Origin: Radiobacillus kanasensis
Lineage (GTDB): Bacteria; Bacillota; Bacilli; Bacillales; Amphibacillaceae
NCBI RefSeq assembly: GCF_021049245.1
Contig: NZ_CP088020.1
Span: forward strand, 812,001 to 876,000
DNA length: 64,000 nucleotides
Reading direction: 5' to 3'
In this document: piece after piece, positions 41,975 to 50,707 of the stretch
Position numbering within the stretch: the first letter of the stretch is position 1
Layout: every line of letters starts with the position of its first letter
Notes under the pieces: generated by a model
The model's input: the letters and a program-made list of their open reading frames with translations, nothing else
The model's database searches: none
Told to the model about the DNA's origin: nothing
Position numbers and translations under genes: made by a program

Positions 41975-42150
41975 TGCATCGATATAAGGTTTTATAAATA
42001 AATTATGTACTCGGCGAAGTACATCGCTTCACTTAGATTGCTAAAATCATGATTAATTTTCCCGTTTTTCAGATTTCACATTAAAATAAGTATGAATAAT
42101 AATCACTAGAAAATCCACCTATATTATTGAGCAAATCAACATACAAGCAT

Positions 42151-42720
42151 TCATTTCATCCCTAAAAGTCCTTTCTTGATGAGACTGTTTATGATTTCAG
42201 CCATTTCTTTTGGGGATTTGTCCATTCCATTGTTTAGCCAATTTTTAATCACGTGAATACTTCCACTGATGACGAACGTACTCAAATACTCAGAAACATC
42301 CTCATCGAGGTAGTCAACCGCCATCCAGCTTTTCATAAAGAAATGATGTGCGAAATCAATCACCTTCTTCTGGAAGGTCGTGTCAATGTTTTCATTTAGA
42401 AGCGTTTTGCATACTTCCTGCTTTGACGCGAAGTATTCTAATAATTTTTCGATCATCTGAAGGTCGTTTTCTTCTTTTTTAAAATTGTGTTGACTCAAAT
42501 ACCCCGCCATATCTTCCATAATTTCATCCTCTACTTTGTCCAAAAGATCATATTGATCAGTGTAATGGGAATAAAAGGTGGAGCGATTGATATCGGAGAG
42601 TTCACAAATTTCTTTTACCGTAATGGATGAAATCTGTTTTTCGTTTAATAACTTCATCAAACTATCCTTTAAAACCATTCGTGTATATTTTTTACGCCTG
42701 TCTAATTTGGAAGTAGTCAT
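42151..42720 (-). CDS. TetR/AcrR family transcriptional regulator
   Basis: This 189-residue regulator has an N-terminal helix-turn-helix ISSITVKEICELSDINRSTF, YSHYTDQYDLLDKVEDEIM following it, and a helical ligand/dimer domain. It is divergent from the MMPL exporter operon, and the 276-bp intergenic region carries promoter and repeat sequences. It probably represses that operon and possibly itself. Ligand unknown. RBS AAAGGAG lies upstream of the ATG. Confidence 0.9.
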   Translation of the reverse strand: MTTSKLDRRKKYTRMVLKDSLMKLLNEKQISSITVKEICELSDINRSTFYSHYTDQYDLLDKVEDEIMEDMAGYLSQHNFKKEENDLQMIEKLLEYFASKQEVCKTLLNENIDTTFQKKVIDFAHHFFMKSWMAVDYLDEDVSEYLSTFVISGSIHVIKNWLNNGMDKSPKEMAEIINSLIKKGLLGMK

Positions 42721-42924
42721 AAAAGAACTCCTTTCTATTGTATGCTAGGAAAATCATAAGTTTTTAGCACGGAAGATTGTTCAACTTAGAGAAATTTTCA
42801 TGGAGCTAAGCAACCGTGATAAGGCGATCACCTATTCTTAAATGAATGGTGTAGTTTTCTTTCTTGTTTTCCAACAAATATCAAGAATGTGTTGTACAAA
42901 TTACAGATGTTGTTAAACTGTTTG

Positions 42925-42966
42925 TTGATTAGGCAACATAGTGTCCATATAATGATATAGTGTACA
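42925..42966 (+). promoter_or_regulatory. Promoter with tandem 11-bp repeats upstream of the MMPL operon
   Basis: TTGATT (42925-42930) and TATAAT (42948-42953) are 17 bp apart. ATAGTGTCCAT (42938-42948) and ATAGTGTACAT (42956-42966) flank the -10 box with an 18-bp repeat pitch and differ at one base. They are candidate binding sites for the divergent TetR protein. Confidence 0.6.
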
Positions 42967-42996
42967 TGAAAAAGTGGCAAGAGAGGGTGAGTTATT

Positions 42997-45051
42997 ATAG
43001 AAATTGCAGCACGAATCATTAAACATAAAAAGGCCGTTGCGATCACTTTTGCGATCTTTACAATCCTCTGTGCCCTGGCACAGTTTGCTGTATCGGTAAA
43101 CTACGATATGAAAGATTACTTGCCAGAGGATGCTCCTTCTACGTTAGCAATGGATGTAATGAATGAGGAGTTTGAGGGAAGTGTTCCGACGAATAGAGTC
43201 ATGGTAAAGGACGTGACCATACAGGAAGCACTTGCTTTTAAGGAGAAACTGGCTGCTATTGATGGGGTGTCAGATGTCACCTGGTTAGATGATAGCGTTG
43301 ATATAAAAGCGCCACTTGAAATGGCTGATCAAGAGACCGTGGAAACTTATTATAAGGATGGCAAAGCATTATTTTCATTTAGTATCCGAGATGGAGAGGA
43401 AGTAGCTATTACCGATGCCATCTATGATCTGATTGGTGAAGATAATGCCATGGCTGGGGAATCGCTCAATACGGCTACACAACAAAAAATGGCCGGAACG
43501 GAATCGATGTACGCGGCAGCTCTATTAGTTCCGATTATCATCCTAATTTTAGTTGTTTCCACTACTTCATGGATAGAACCGCTGTTTTTCTTAACGGCGA
43601 TTGGTGTTTCGGTTTTAATAAACATGGGAACGAACATTTTTCTTGGGGAAGTATCTTTTGTTACACAATCGGTTGCGCCAATTTTACAGCTAGCTGTATC
43701 ACTAGATTATGCTATTTTTCTTCTTCATAGCTTCTCAGATTATCGAAAGAAAATAGCAGATCCTCATGAAGCCATGCAGCTTGCGATGAAGAAATCCTTT
43801 TCGGCTATTACGGCTAGTGCGTCCACGACCTTTTTCGGCTTTATCGCCTTATCCTTTATGAATTTTGAAATTGGTTCAGATTTAGGGATCAATCTAGTAA
43901 AAGGGATATTATTAAGCTTCATTAGTGTCATGGTCTTTTTACCTGCCCTTACGCTTATGTTTTATAAATGGATTGATAAAACGCAGCATAAACCGTTACT
44001 TCCCAAAGTTAAGAACAAGGGAAGTGTGATTGTAAAATTTAGATTACCAAGCCTAGTCCTTGTATTTCTTCTCGTTGTACCAGCATTTCTCGCTCAAAGT
44101 CAGGCGAATTTCATTTATGGTATCGGAGAACAACCGGAGAACACAAGGGCTGGTAGTGATTTAATAGAAATTAAAAAGCATTTTGGCGAGAGCACCCCGA
44201 TGGTACTACTTGTCCCAAGAGGGGATATCGCCAAAGAAGAAGAATTGGTACAAGAGTTAGAGCGAGTCGAGCATGTGACTTCTGTTCTTGCTTATGTTAA
44301 TACTGTCGGTTCTGCGATTCCTCCGGAGTATTTGGGTTCCTCTGTGACGGAACAGTTTTATTCCGAGAATTATAGTCGAATCATCCTTCAAACAGATACA
44401 AAAAGTGAGGGAGAAGAGGCGTTTCACTTAATCGAAAAGGTTAAGCGTTCGGCAGAAAATTATTATGGGGAAGATGTCTATACGGTTGGGGAAAGCGTGA
44501 CATTGTATGATATAAAAAATATAGTTCAAAAGGATAATAAATTGGTAAATCTTTTGACGATTATTACAGTTGCTTTCGTTCTGTTCGTGACATTTAAATC
44601 GATATCGATTCCTTTAATCTTACTTCTTACGATTCAGTCAGCTGTTTGGATCAATTTATCGGTTCCGTATTTTACGGATTCTTCCTTAGTATATGTGGGG
44701 TATCTTTTGATAAGCATCATTCAGCTTGCGGCGACGGTAGATTATGCGATTCTGCTGACGGATGCCTATAAAGAGTATCGACAGGAAATGCCTGCACGCG
44801 AAGCCATTAAGAAAACGCTAGATGAGAAGATTTTTGCTGTTGGGATCTCTGCTTCTATTTTATCCAGTGTAGGTTTCATATTATGGATTACCTCATCGAA
44901 CCCAATTGTTGCATCGATCGGGTTACTGCTTGGAAGAGGTGCCCTACTTGCTTTTATTATGGTAGTGTTCTTCCTGCCAGCATGTCTTCTGGTGTTTGAT
45001 AAATGGATTTCGAAAACAACTTGGAAAGCAAACTTTTATAAGGAGAAATGA
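42997..45051 (+). CDS. MMPL/RND-type membrane transporter with a non-canonical start
   Basis: This exporter of about 684 residues has the MMPL architecture: twelve helices in two halves, each preceded by a large extracellular loop. SLDYAIFLLHSFSDYRKKIA in the first half and TVDYAILLTDAYKEYRQEMP in the second are the helix-4-type Asp motifs that drive proton coupling. The first ATG (43108) would delete helix 1. In-frame coding upstream (IEIAARIIKHKKAVAITFAI) continues to an in-frame TGA at 42988, with no ATG, GTG or TTG between. AGGGTG at 42984-42989 sits 7 nt before ATA 42997, the most likely start position by homology of N-termini (ATT 42994 is the alternative). It is operonic with the next gene (4-nt overlap region). 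Confidence 0.8.
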   Translation: MEIAARIIKHKKAVAITFAIFTILCALAQFAVSVNYDMKDYLPEDAPSTLAMDVMNEEFEGSVPTNRVMVKDVTIQEALAFKEKLAAIDGVSDVTWLDDSVDIKAPLEMADQETVETYYKDGKALFSFSIRDGEEVAITDAIYDLIGEDNAMAGESLNTATQQKMAGTESMYAAALLVPIIILILVVSTTSWIEPLFFLTAIGVSVLINMGTNIFLGEVSFVTQSVAPILQLAVSLDYAIFLLHSFSDYRKKIADPHEAMQLAMKKSFSAITASASTTFFGFIALSFMNFEIGSDLGINLVKGILLSFISVMVFLPALTLMFYKWIDKTQHKPLLPKVKNKGSVIVKFRLPSLVLVFLLVVPAFLAQSQANFIYGIGEQPENTRAGSDLIEIKKHFGESTPMVLLVPRGDIAKEEELVQELERVEHVTSVLAYVNTVGSAIPPEYLGSSVTEQFYSENYSRIILQTDTKSEGEEAFHLIEKVKRSAENYYGEDVYTVGESVTLYDIKNIVQKDNKLVNLLTIITVAFVLFVTFKSISIPLILLLTIQSAVWINLSVPYFTDSSLVYVGYLLISIIQLAATVDYAILLTDAYKEYRQEMPAREAIKKTLDEKIFAVGISASILSSVGFILWITSSNPIVASIGLLLGRGALLAFIMVVFFLPACLLVFDKWISKTTWKANFYKEK

Positions 45052-45053
45052 TG

Positions 45054-46871
45054 ATGAGGAGAATAAGAAAGATCCTACTTGTCTTTGCAACGATCATTTT
45101 GGTGATGCCGTCCTTACTTGTCTCGGCTGCCTCAAATGACGGTAAATCAGGGGAAGATGCGTCCCAGGAGAAAGGGAAGGTTTCCTCAAAGGATGAAGTG
45201 GTCTATGCGAAGCTAAATGCCACTGGTGAAAGACAGGAAATCTATGTTGTAAACATATTAGATATAGAAAAAGCGGGTGAAATCGCTGATTATGGTTCGT
45301 ATTCTAATCTGAAAAACTTAACAGATTTATCTCCATTAGAACTAAAAGACAACAGAGTGACGTTCCAGGCTCCAGAGGGGAAATTTTATTATCAAGGGAA
45401 TATCAATCAAGAACCGTTGCCTTGGGATATTTCTATTTCCTATTTTCTAGATGGAAAAGAAATTTCCCCTGAAGAGCTTGCTGGAAAAGACGGGCATGTA
45501 GAAATTCAGATTGCAACATCTGCTAATGAAAAAGTAGATCCCGTATTTTTTAAAAACTATTTATTACAGATCTCTCTTTCTCTTCCTTTAGATATTTACA
45601 GCAATATTCAGTCTCCTGACGGGATGCTTGCCAATGCGGGAAAGAACACACAAGTCACGTTTACTGTGATGCCTGGAAAAGAAGGTGAGCTAGTTCTGGA
45701 AGCTGATGTAGTCGACTTCGAGCTGGAAGGTATCGACATTTCGGCGATTCCATCTTCTATGCCGATTGATGCACCAGATGTGGACGATATGACAGGGGAC
45801 ATGGAAACCTTAACGGATGCTATTAAAGGGGTTAATAATGGGGTCGCAGAATTAGAAGATGGGGTTTCAGAACTAAACAATGGAGTACAGGAGCTACGAA
45901 ACGGTTCTAAGGAATATAGGAACGGAATTTCCGCCATTGATGCTTCTTCTTCCGAGTTGGTAAACGGCTCCGATAGTCTTAAGCAAGCGTTGGAGAAGAT
46001 GAGTGCTTCTCTTGCTAACAGCTCCGCAGAAATGGGGCTCGGCGATTTGAAAAAGCTAGAAGATGGACTTGTTCAAGCTGCAGGTGGACTAAGAAAAACT
46101 TCAGATGAATTATCTGCTTTGAAACAAAAGTATGCATCTGCTTACAATGAATTAAACAAAGCAATGGAAGATATTCCAGCTTATGAGATTTCGGAAGACG
46201 AAATCAGTGAGCTTAGAAACAGTGTAGACCATGCTGCATTGGAAAAATTGATTAAAACATATGAAGCTGTAGGTGCTGCAAAAGACACTTATTCGGATGT
46301 AAAGGGAGACTTTGATGTAGTAGCAATAACTTTAGAGCAAGTTAGTGGATCCCTTCTAAAGATGGCTAACCAATTTGATACTATGGCAAAAGGGCTGTCA
46401 TCTACTCAGGGAGACATGGATGCTGCTGGTTCAATTGCTCAATTGCAAGAAGGAATAAGTCAATTAGCTTCTCAATATGGGACGTTCCATTCAGGGTTAG
46501 TCGAGTACGCTGGAGGTGTAAGCAAATTATCTAGTTCGTACACGGAGTTAGACAATGGAATTGCAAATCTGTCTGAAGGAACAGGTGAATTGGAGAATGG
46601 AGTAAGTGAGCTTCATGATGGAACGGCTGAACTCTATGAGTCTACGAGTGATTTACCTGAACAGATGAAAAAAGAGGTTGACCAAATGATGGCGGAATAT
46701 GATAAATCTGATTTTGAACCCGTATCCTTTGTTTCACCGAAGAATGATAAAGTCAATTCGGTCCAATTTGTCTTCAAAACAGAAAGTATTAAACAAGAAG
46801 AAAAAGAAGAGACCGAAAAACCTGAAGAAGAAGAAAAAAGCTTCTGGGCTCGTTTGAAGGATTTATTTTAA
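45054..46871 (+). CDS. Exported heptad-repeat (xxxLxxG / YhgE-like) partner of the MMPL transporter
   Basis: This protein of about 605 residues has a signal peptide (IRKILLVFATIILVMPSLLV) and a beta-rich region to about residue 240. It then has long alpha-helical Leu/Gly heptad repeats (GVAELEDGVSELNNGVQEL, and later NLSEGTGELENGVSELHDG). An acidic C-terminus ends in KSFWARLKDLF, and no clear C-terminal membrane helix follows. Such repeats occur in YhgE/Pip-type proteins that sit beside MMPL/RND exporters and likely form an extracellular coiled-coil stalk. Three consecutive ATG codons (45048, 45051, 45054) are possible; AGGAG spacing favours the last. It overlaps the MMPL stop. Confidence 0.85.
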   Translation: MRRIRKILLVFATIILVMPSLLVSAASNDGKSGEDASQEKGKVSSKDEVVYAKLNATGERQEIYVVNILDIEKAGEIADYGSYSNLKNLTDLSPLELKDNRVTFQAPEGKFYYQGNINQEPLPWDISISYFLDGKEISPEELAGKDGHVEIQIATSANEKVDPVFFKNYLLQISLSLPLDIYSNIQSPDGMLANAGKNTQVTFTVMPGKEGELVLEADVVDFELEGIDISAIPSSMPIDAPDVDDMTGDMETLTDAIKGVNNGVAELEDGVSELNNGVQELRNGSKEYRNGISAIDASSSELVNGSDSLKQALEKMSASLANSSAEMGLGDLKKLEDGLVQAAGGLRKTSDELSALKQKYASAYNELNKAMEDIPAYEISEDEISELRNSVDHAALEKLIKTYEAVGAAKDTYSDVKGDFDVVAITLEQVSGSLLKMANQFDTMAKGLSSTQGDMDAAGSIAQLQEGISQLASQYGTFHSGLVEYAGGVSKLSSSYTELDNGIANLSEGTGELENGVSELHDGTAELYESTSDLPEQMKKEVDQMMAEYDKSDFEPVSFVSPKNDKVNSVQFVFKTESIKQEEKEETEKPEEEEKSFWARLKDLF

Positions 46872-46920
46872 TAAAATAAAGGTGCCAGCCCCATCTCATG
46901 TTTTGAGAGACTGACAGAGA

Positions 46921-46950
46921 AAAGACAGGATACGAGTTCCTGTCTTTTTT
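46921..46950 (+). terminator. Terminator of the MMPL operon
   Basis: AAGACAGGA (46922-46930) pairs with TCCTGTCTT (46938-46946) and is followed by TTTTTT. Confidence 0.85.
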
Positions 46951-46979
46951 CCATCCCTAGCAAAATTTTGAACATAGAA

Positions 46980-47017
46980 ATCCTCATAAATATTGGTACA
47001 TCAACGTTTATGAGGAT
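46980..47017. repeat. Second copy of the CTC-AAAT-CATCAA-GAG hairpin type
   Basis: ATCCTCATAAATATTG pairs with CAACGTTTATGAGGAT around GTACAT. The 32-nt core from CTC to GAG matches the hairpin at 1815-1846 at 25 of 32 positions, with several changes preserving pairing. There is no strong T-run here. Confidence 0.6.
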
Positions 47018-47106
47018 TCTAGTTTTGTTAAATAGAATAGGTCTATTTTCCGCCAAGGACCTAAAAAGAATGATTAATCGCTCTGTTCAAAAAAATAACA
47101 ATAATA

Positions 47107-47727
47107 TCAACGCGCAAAATGATACATACTCAACGGCCACCAAAGCGTACCGAAGATTGGATAGACAGCCCAGATTTCGTTAGGAGTAGTAATGACGTTT
47201 ACGGTAATAAAAAATACGATAATTAAAAGACTAGCATGGACAGAGAATGTCTTGAATGTTTTTCTTTGAGCATGATAGATAGAGAGCGGCCACCATAAAA
47301 CGGCAAACGCTGGAAAGATAACCCACGGAAACCCAGGTGCCAATAACACATTTAATACGATGTAATAAATAATAATACTGGAGCTTCCAATTAGCGCAAC
47401 GGACAATGACTTGGCACGCTTGCCTAATGAAGCAAGAATTGGCCACCATAATATCGGGAAGACCGCATATAAAAACCAAGGGTAATCCGGCGTTTTGAGA
47501 TAATTTTCAATGATTAGAAATGCGATGATTATAATACTGTGTAAATAAGCAAGCTGAACATGTTTTCTTTTTTTCATACTGTACACAGAGACTGGCCAAA
47601 AAAGTAATGCGAAACAAGGGTATATAAACCAATAGTAATTTGGACTTGTTAGAAAATTGACCAGAAATATAAAAAAAATACTCATCATACTTCCTGCAAC
47701 TGCAAATCCTACATCATATTTTTTCAT
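47107..47727 (-). CDS. Membrane protein made of four tandem 2-TM repeats
   Basis: This 206-residue hydrophobic protein is built from four copies of a roughly 50-residue unit. Each has one helix, a Pro-Asn/Asp-x-x-Trp turn, and a second helix ending in a Trp-Trp-Pro-Leu/Val-Ser box. The boxes read WFIYPCFALLFWPVSVY, WFLYAVFPILWWPILAS, WVIFPAFAVLWWPLSIY and WAVYPIFGTLWWPLSMY. The unit resembles 2TM-domain proteins. The gene lies 13 nt after a smaller gene carrying one more copy, in a PadR-led operon. No catalytic motif is visible; a membrane stress or envelope role is possible. Confidence 0.72.
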   Translation of the reverse strand: MKKYDVGFAVAGSMMSIFFIFLVNFLTSPNYYWFIYPCFALLFWPVSVYSMKKRKHVQLAYLHSIIIIAFLIIENYLKTPDYPWFLYAVFPILWWPILASLGKRAKSLSVALIGSSSIIIYYIVLNVLLAPGFPWVIFPAFAVLWWPLSIYHAQRKTFKTFSVHASLLIIVFFITVNVITTPNEIWAVYPIFGTLWWPLSMYHFAR

Positions 47728-47740
47728 TTTTCAATCCCCC

Positions 47741-48145
47741 CTATTTAGAACGTAACCAAGAAAAGTAGGCTGATAATGGCCACCAAAGAACACCGAATGT
47801 TGGATAGACAAACCATATCTCGTTTGGTGAATAGTAGAAATTAATGAACACAAGAAGTCCGATAATGAGTGCGCTTCCCCAAATGGAATACATAAGGTTT
47901 ATCTTCCTGTTGTTTTTTGTTTCTGGTTCTGGTTCCATTTCGCCCAATTCTCTTTTTAAGTCTTCCATGTCCCCGAAGTCGACAATCGCTTTATTAATCG
48001 CATCCTCTTCCGATTTTCCTTGCTCCATTAGATCGAATACTTTTTCTTCCAGGTTTTCTAACACCTCTTGTTTCATGGCGTTATTTTCTTCATTATCTGG
48101 AATATTGCTAAACAAATAGTCGACGTGCTGTTTTAATTTTTTCAT
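47741..48145 (-). CDS. HAAS-domain membrane protein with one 2-TM repeat
   Basis: This 134-residue protein has an N-terminal HAAS (DUF1700-like) helical domain (FSNIPDNEENNAMKQEVLEN, then EDAINKAIVDFGDMEDLKRE). A linker leads to one 2-TM repeat whose box reads WFVYPTFGVLWWPLSAY. HAAS domains commonly accompany PadR regulators and membrane proteins. ATG 48145 is chosen because GGAGGG lies just upstream; the longer frame to 48193 overlaps padR coding. Start and padR stop overlap as ATGA. It is the middle gene of padR-HAAS-2TM repeat protein. Confidence 0.8.
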   Translation of the reverse strand: MKKLKQHVDYLFSNIPDNEENNAMKQEVLENLEEKVFDLMEQGKSEEDAINKAIVDFGDMEDLKRELGEMEPEPETKNNRKINLMYSIWGSALIIGLLVFINFYYSPNEIWFVYPTFGVLWWPLSAYFSWLRSK

Positions 48146-48471
48146 TGTAAACCCTCCATAAATAAATCGATAATTTCTTTCGTTTCTTTCCATTCCTCTA
48201 CCATTTCTTTGAGATAAGCTTTTCCGAGCGTTGTGATTCGGTAATATTTTCTTTTGCCCCCTTGCGAAAAATCACCTACATAAGACTCAATTAATTCCTT
48301 CTTCTCCAATCGCTGAAAAACCGCATAAAGGGTGGCTTCTTTAATTTGGAATCGATCCTTTGTTCGAATACTGATCTCCTTGGAAATTTCATAGCCATAA
48401 CGATCTTGTTCGTAGACGAGCCGGAGAATAATGGATTCCAAATGGCCGCGAATGATATCGCTTCTAATCAT
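48142..48471 (-). CDS. PadR family transcriptional regulator
   Basis: This 109-residue winged-helix regulator has the PadR core RYGYEISKEISIRTKDRFQI, KEATLYAVFQRLEKKELIES and the wing GGKRKYYRITTLGKAYLKEM. It sits at the head of an operon with two membrane proteins and directly downstream of a promoter covered by a perfect 11-bp inverted repeat (48505-48536). PadR proteins typically repress their own operon and respond to envelope-active or phenolic compounds. The inducer is unknown. Confidence 0.92.
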   Translation of the reverse strand: MIRSDIIRGHLESIILRLVYEQDRYGYEISKEISIRTKDRFQIKEATLYAVFQRLEKKELIESYVGDFSQGGKRKYYRITTLGKAYLKEMVEEWKETKEIIDLFMEGLQ

Positions 48472-48504
48472 GTTGTCACTCCTTGTTTTTCAAGTGTTCT
48501 ATCT

Positions 48505-48542
48505 GATAGAGTAATCTTAATGCAAATTACTCTATCTGTCAA
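48505..48542 (-). promoter_or_regulatory. padR promoter and operator
   Basis: On the minus strand TTGACA (48542-48537) and TAAGAT (48519-48514) are 17 bp apart. GATAGAGTAAT (48505-48515) and ATTACTCTATC (48526-48536) are exact inverted repeats with a 10-bp spacer and occupy the promoter core, a fitting PadR operator. Confidence 0.78.
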
Positions 48543-48602
48543 AGTAATTTTTGAGAAGGATTGGAATTTTTTATTGTGAACTTTAAAAGCAATTGTATTT
48601 AT

Positions 48603-48639
48603 GCATAAAAAAGAAGAAGATCTGCTTAGAGCTTCTTCT
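48603..48639 (-). terminator. Terminator of the APH-like kinase gene
   Basis: Read on the minus strand, AGAAGAAG pairs with CTTCTTCT around a 12-nt loop, followed by TTTTTTA. The remaining intergenic sequence up to 48808 shows no gene. Confidence 0.65.
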
Positions 48640-48808
48640 GATGGTATGAATATATTTACTTTTCATTGATAGAATGAACCGTCCAACAAGCAAGGTAGGA
48701 AAGTTTGTTGTGAATAGTAAATTAAACGGCCATTGGATACATAAATTAAATGCTACATACTGACAAGAACAATTGTAGTCTTAATGAAATCTCCCAACAA
48801 ACCCTTCG

Positions 48809-49600
48809 CTAAATCCACTCTTTTCCGTACTCGCTAATAAACTTAATATCGTTTTGATAATGTTCAAGATGCCCTTCATCTATCATGATTTGAAATGCAA
48901 TGTCACCTTCATTGGCCTTTCTTGTAATTGTTTTACATAACCCTTCTAATCGCCGTATTACCATTTCTAAATAATTATCTTCAAATTTCTCACCGTAAGA
49001 GTCAAAAAACAATCTAACTCTTTGCTTTAAAGGGTTTGCATGCTGTAATGAATCATAATACACTTTCTCACCTGTTTCAGAAAGATAAAATCTACTTAAG
49101 GGGACGCAGGTATAAAGAGTATAAGCTATATCCCAAAGTCTTGGACCAGGTCCTACAACATCAAAATCAATAATACCTACTGGTTTTTGATGATTAAAAA
49201 TAATGTTGTATCTAGCGAAGTCATTATGGCATAATACCTCCACTTTATCCGGAGTATTGTCTATCGGTTTCCACTCATCGGATAATGGAAAATCACTCAC
49301 AGCATCGTGATAAAGACGGAGCATCTTCGCTATTTCTTTTAACACATCATTTGACCACATATATTCTTTTAATGGATCATTTCCAGCTTCACCTTCCATA
49401 AATGATAATATTTCTCTTCCTTTTTCATCCATACCTAAAAACCTTGGTGCATAACGGAAACCTTTGTCTTCCAAATGCTTTAATAGCTTATGGATTTTTG
49501 CGCTGTCCTGCTTTAATTCTCTTCGTACAGTATTTCCTACACGATAAACGTTAGAGACATTCCCACCTGTTAGCATTTCTTCGTTTTCCTGGTTTGACAT
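48809..49600 (-). CDS. Aminoglycoside phosphotransferase-fold kinase
   Basis: This 263-residue APH/choline-kinase-fold protein has the catalytic loop VLCHNDFARYNIIF (Brenner HxDxxxxN motif) and the metal-binding PVGIIDFDVVGPGPRLWDIA. The N-lobe has GNVSNVYRVGNTVRRELKQD. It most resembles small-molecule kinases of the APH family encoded in Bacillus chromosomes, many of unknown substrate. I would not call it an aminoglycoside resistance gene from sequence alone. GGGGGATATAG precedes ATG 49600. Confidence 0.85.
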   Translation of the reverse strand: MSNQENEEMLTGGNVSNVYRVGNTVRRELKQDSAKIHKLLKHLEDKGFRYAPRFLGMDEKGREILSFMEGEAGNDPLKEYMWSNDVLKEIAKMLRLYHDAVSDFPLSDEWKPIDNTPDKVEVLCHNDFARYNIIFNHQKPVGIIDFDVVGPGPRLWDIAYTLYTCVPLSRFYLSETGEKVYYDSLQHANPLKQRVRLFFDSYGEKFEDNYLEMVIRRLEGLCKTITRKANEGDIAFQIMIDEGHLEHYQNDIKFISEYGKEWI

Positions 49601-49865
49601 CTATATCCCCCCTCATAAGACTTTCTATAATTCGTAAAAAAAATCCTGTTTTTTCTGACTCAATAAATGTACAAGAGAGCAATTTGTTCATTAGAACCCC
49701 CCAATAGTGAAGAGAGTGATAGTAACTAATATTTTTTCGGATCATTCACTCATTCCTGAATTTTGTGTCTCACATTCAAAAAAATAGATTTTTTATGCTC
49801 TTAAAGACTCATCATAAATGCCCTCCATTTTCATATAAATGAACTAATCATATTAGACTGGGGGA

Positions 49866-50285
49866 ATGATGGTGACAAATGAAGTTGATGTGGAAGAGTC
49901 CTTTGAGCTAACGGAGGAACTATTAAAGAAATACTGTGATTTAAACATCCAGAAAAAAGAATTGGAGAAAGAAATGAATCAGATCAAAAAACAGATTCAC
50001 AATTACCTAGATGACACCTTTGGAAAGGAACAAAAAGGGGAAGTGAAACTAGGGAAATATAAGGCACAGCGTATCATACGCTCCTCCGTTCATTACGACG
50101 AAGAGAAGACGGTACAAAAATTGGAAGAATTAAATCTAGAAGACTTTATATTATTAGTCAAACAACCAGATACAAAGAAACTAGAGTCTGCAATGAAAAT
50201 AGATTTAGTCGATGAAGAGGAATTCGTGGATTGTAAAACAAATAAGTTGAGTCAAGCCATCACCGTCAAGGAACTAAGTTTATAA
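49866..50285 (+). CDS. Hypothetical coiled-coil protein
   Basis: This acidic protein of about 139 residues has an N-terminal coiled coil (LTEELLKKYCDLNIQKKELE, continuing KEMNQIKKQIHNYL). A short mixed region follows (GKYKAQRIIRSSVHYDEEKT) and then a C-terminal acidic part. The pattern resembles phage or host nuclease-associated small proteins, but I recognise no family. GGGG lies at 49861-49864. ATG 49866 and 49869 are very close to it, so GTG 49872 may be the real start. A terminator follows immediately at 50297. Confidence 0.6.
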   Translation: MMVTNEVDVEESFELTEELLKKYCDLNIQKKELEKEMNQIKKQIHNYLDDTFGKEQKGEVKLGKYKAQRIIRSSVHYDEEKTVQKLEELNLEDFILLVKQPDTKKLESAMKIDLVDEEEFVDCKTNKLSQAITVKELSL

Positions 50286-50296
50286 GATACTAGAAA

Positions 50297-50331
50297 ACGT
50301 TTGGATTTTCATTCTCCAAACGTATTTTTTT
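50297..50331 (+). terminator. Terminator after the coiled-coil protein gene
   Basis: ACGTTTGGA (50297-50305) pairs with TCCAAACGT (50315-50323), followed by a T-run (50325-50331). Confidence 0.88.
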
Positions 50332-50333
50332 TA

Positions 50334-50534
50334 CTTAGGAAATTATAAAATTGGGTATGTGTGGATAACATGTAGCAACAGCCACGTCCAGCTCCAGCGC
50401 TCAGCGACTAGCGAGACTTCCCTCGCCTTCGTACGATAAGTCAACATCGGCTCCCTAAGGTCGCCGTGTTTCCTTTATCTCCTACGGCTCAGTCCAGTCC
50501 GTACGCCGCTAAACGAGCGCTTGCGCTTTTGTTC
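50334..50534. repeat. Intergenic modular repeat, short copy
   Basis: A GC-richer block starts CTTAGGAAATTATAAAATTG and passes GTGTGGATAACATGTAGCA, CCAGCTCCAGCGC, CAGCGACTAGCGAGACT, CCTTCGTACGATAA, GTTTCCTTTATCTCCTACG, CAGTCCGTACG-like sequence and GCTTTTGTTC. The same blocks occur in the same order at 63292-63671, where extra segments are inserted between them. It contains no convincing gene and differs in composition from the AT-rich surroundings. Confidence 0.85.
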
Positions 50535-50707
50535 CAAAACTCCTCGATAACGAATAAACTGCGTCATACATTCGCAAATAGATGTTTTGCGGTTTTTCTA
50601 CTCCGTTTTAATCCTCCCAACCTATGTGATACTTCCCTAGGTAAACCATTCCCACCATGATAAAATAACAAGGAGAAATCCGAATCATAAGAGGGAGATC
50701 GAACGAT

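Noticed and set aside
46968..47183. 71-codon ORF after the MMPL operon
   Set aside because: It includes the repeated hairpin and lacks a ribosome binding site and protein-like composition.
48809..49600. Aminoglycoside resistance gene
   Set aside because: The fold matches APH, but similar chromosomal kinases have other substrates; no resistance context is present.
50466..50660. ORF inside the modular repeat
   Set aside because: The sequence is part of a non-coding repeat also found at 63.3 kb, where the frame is not conserved.
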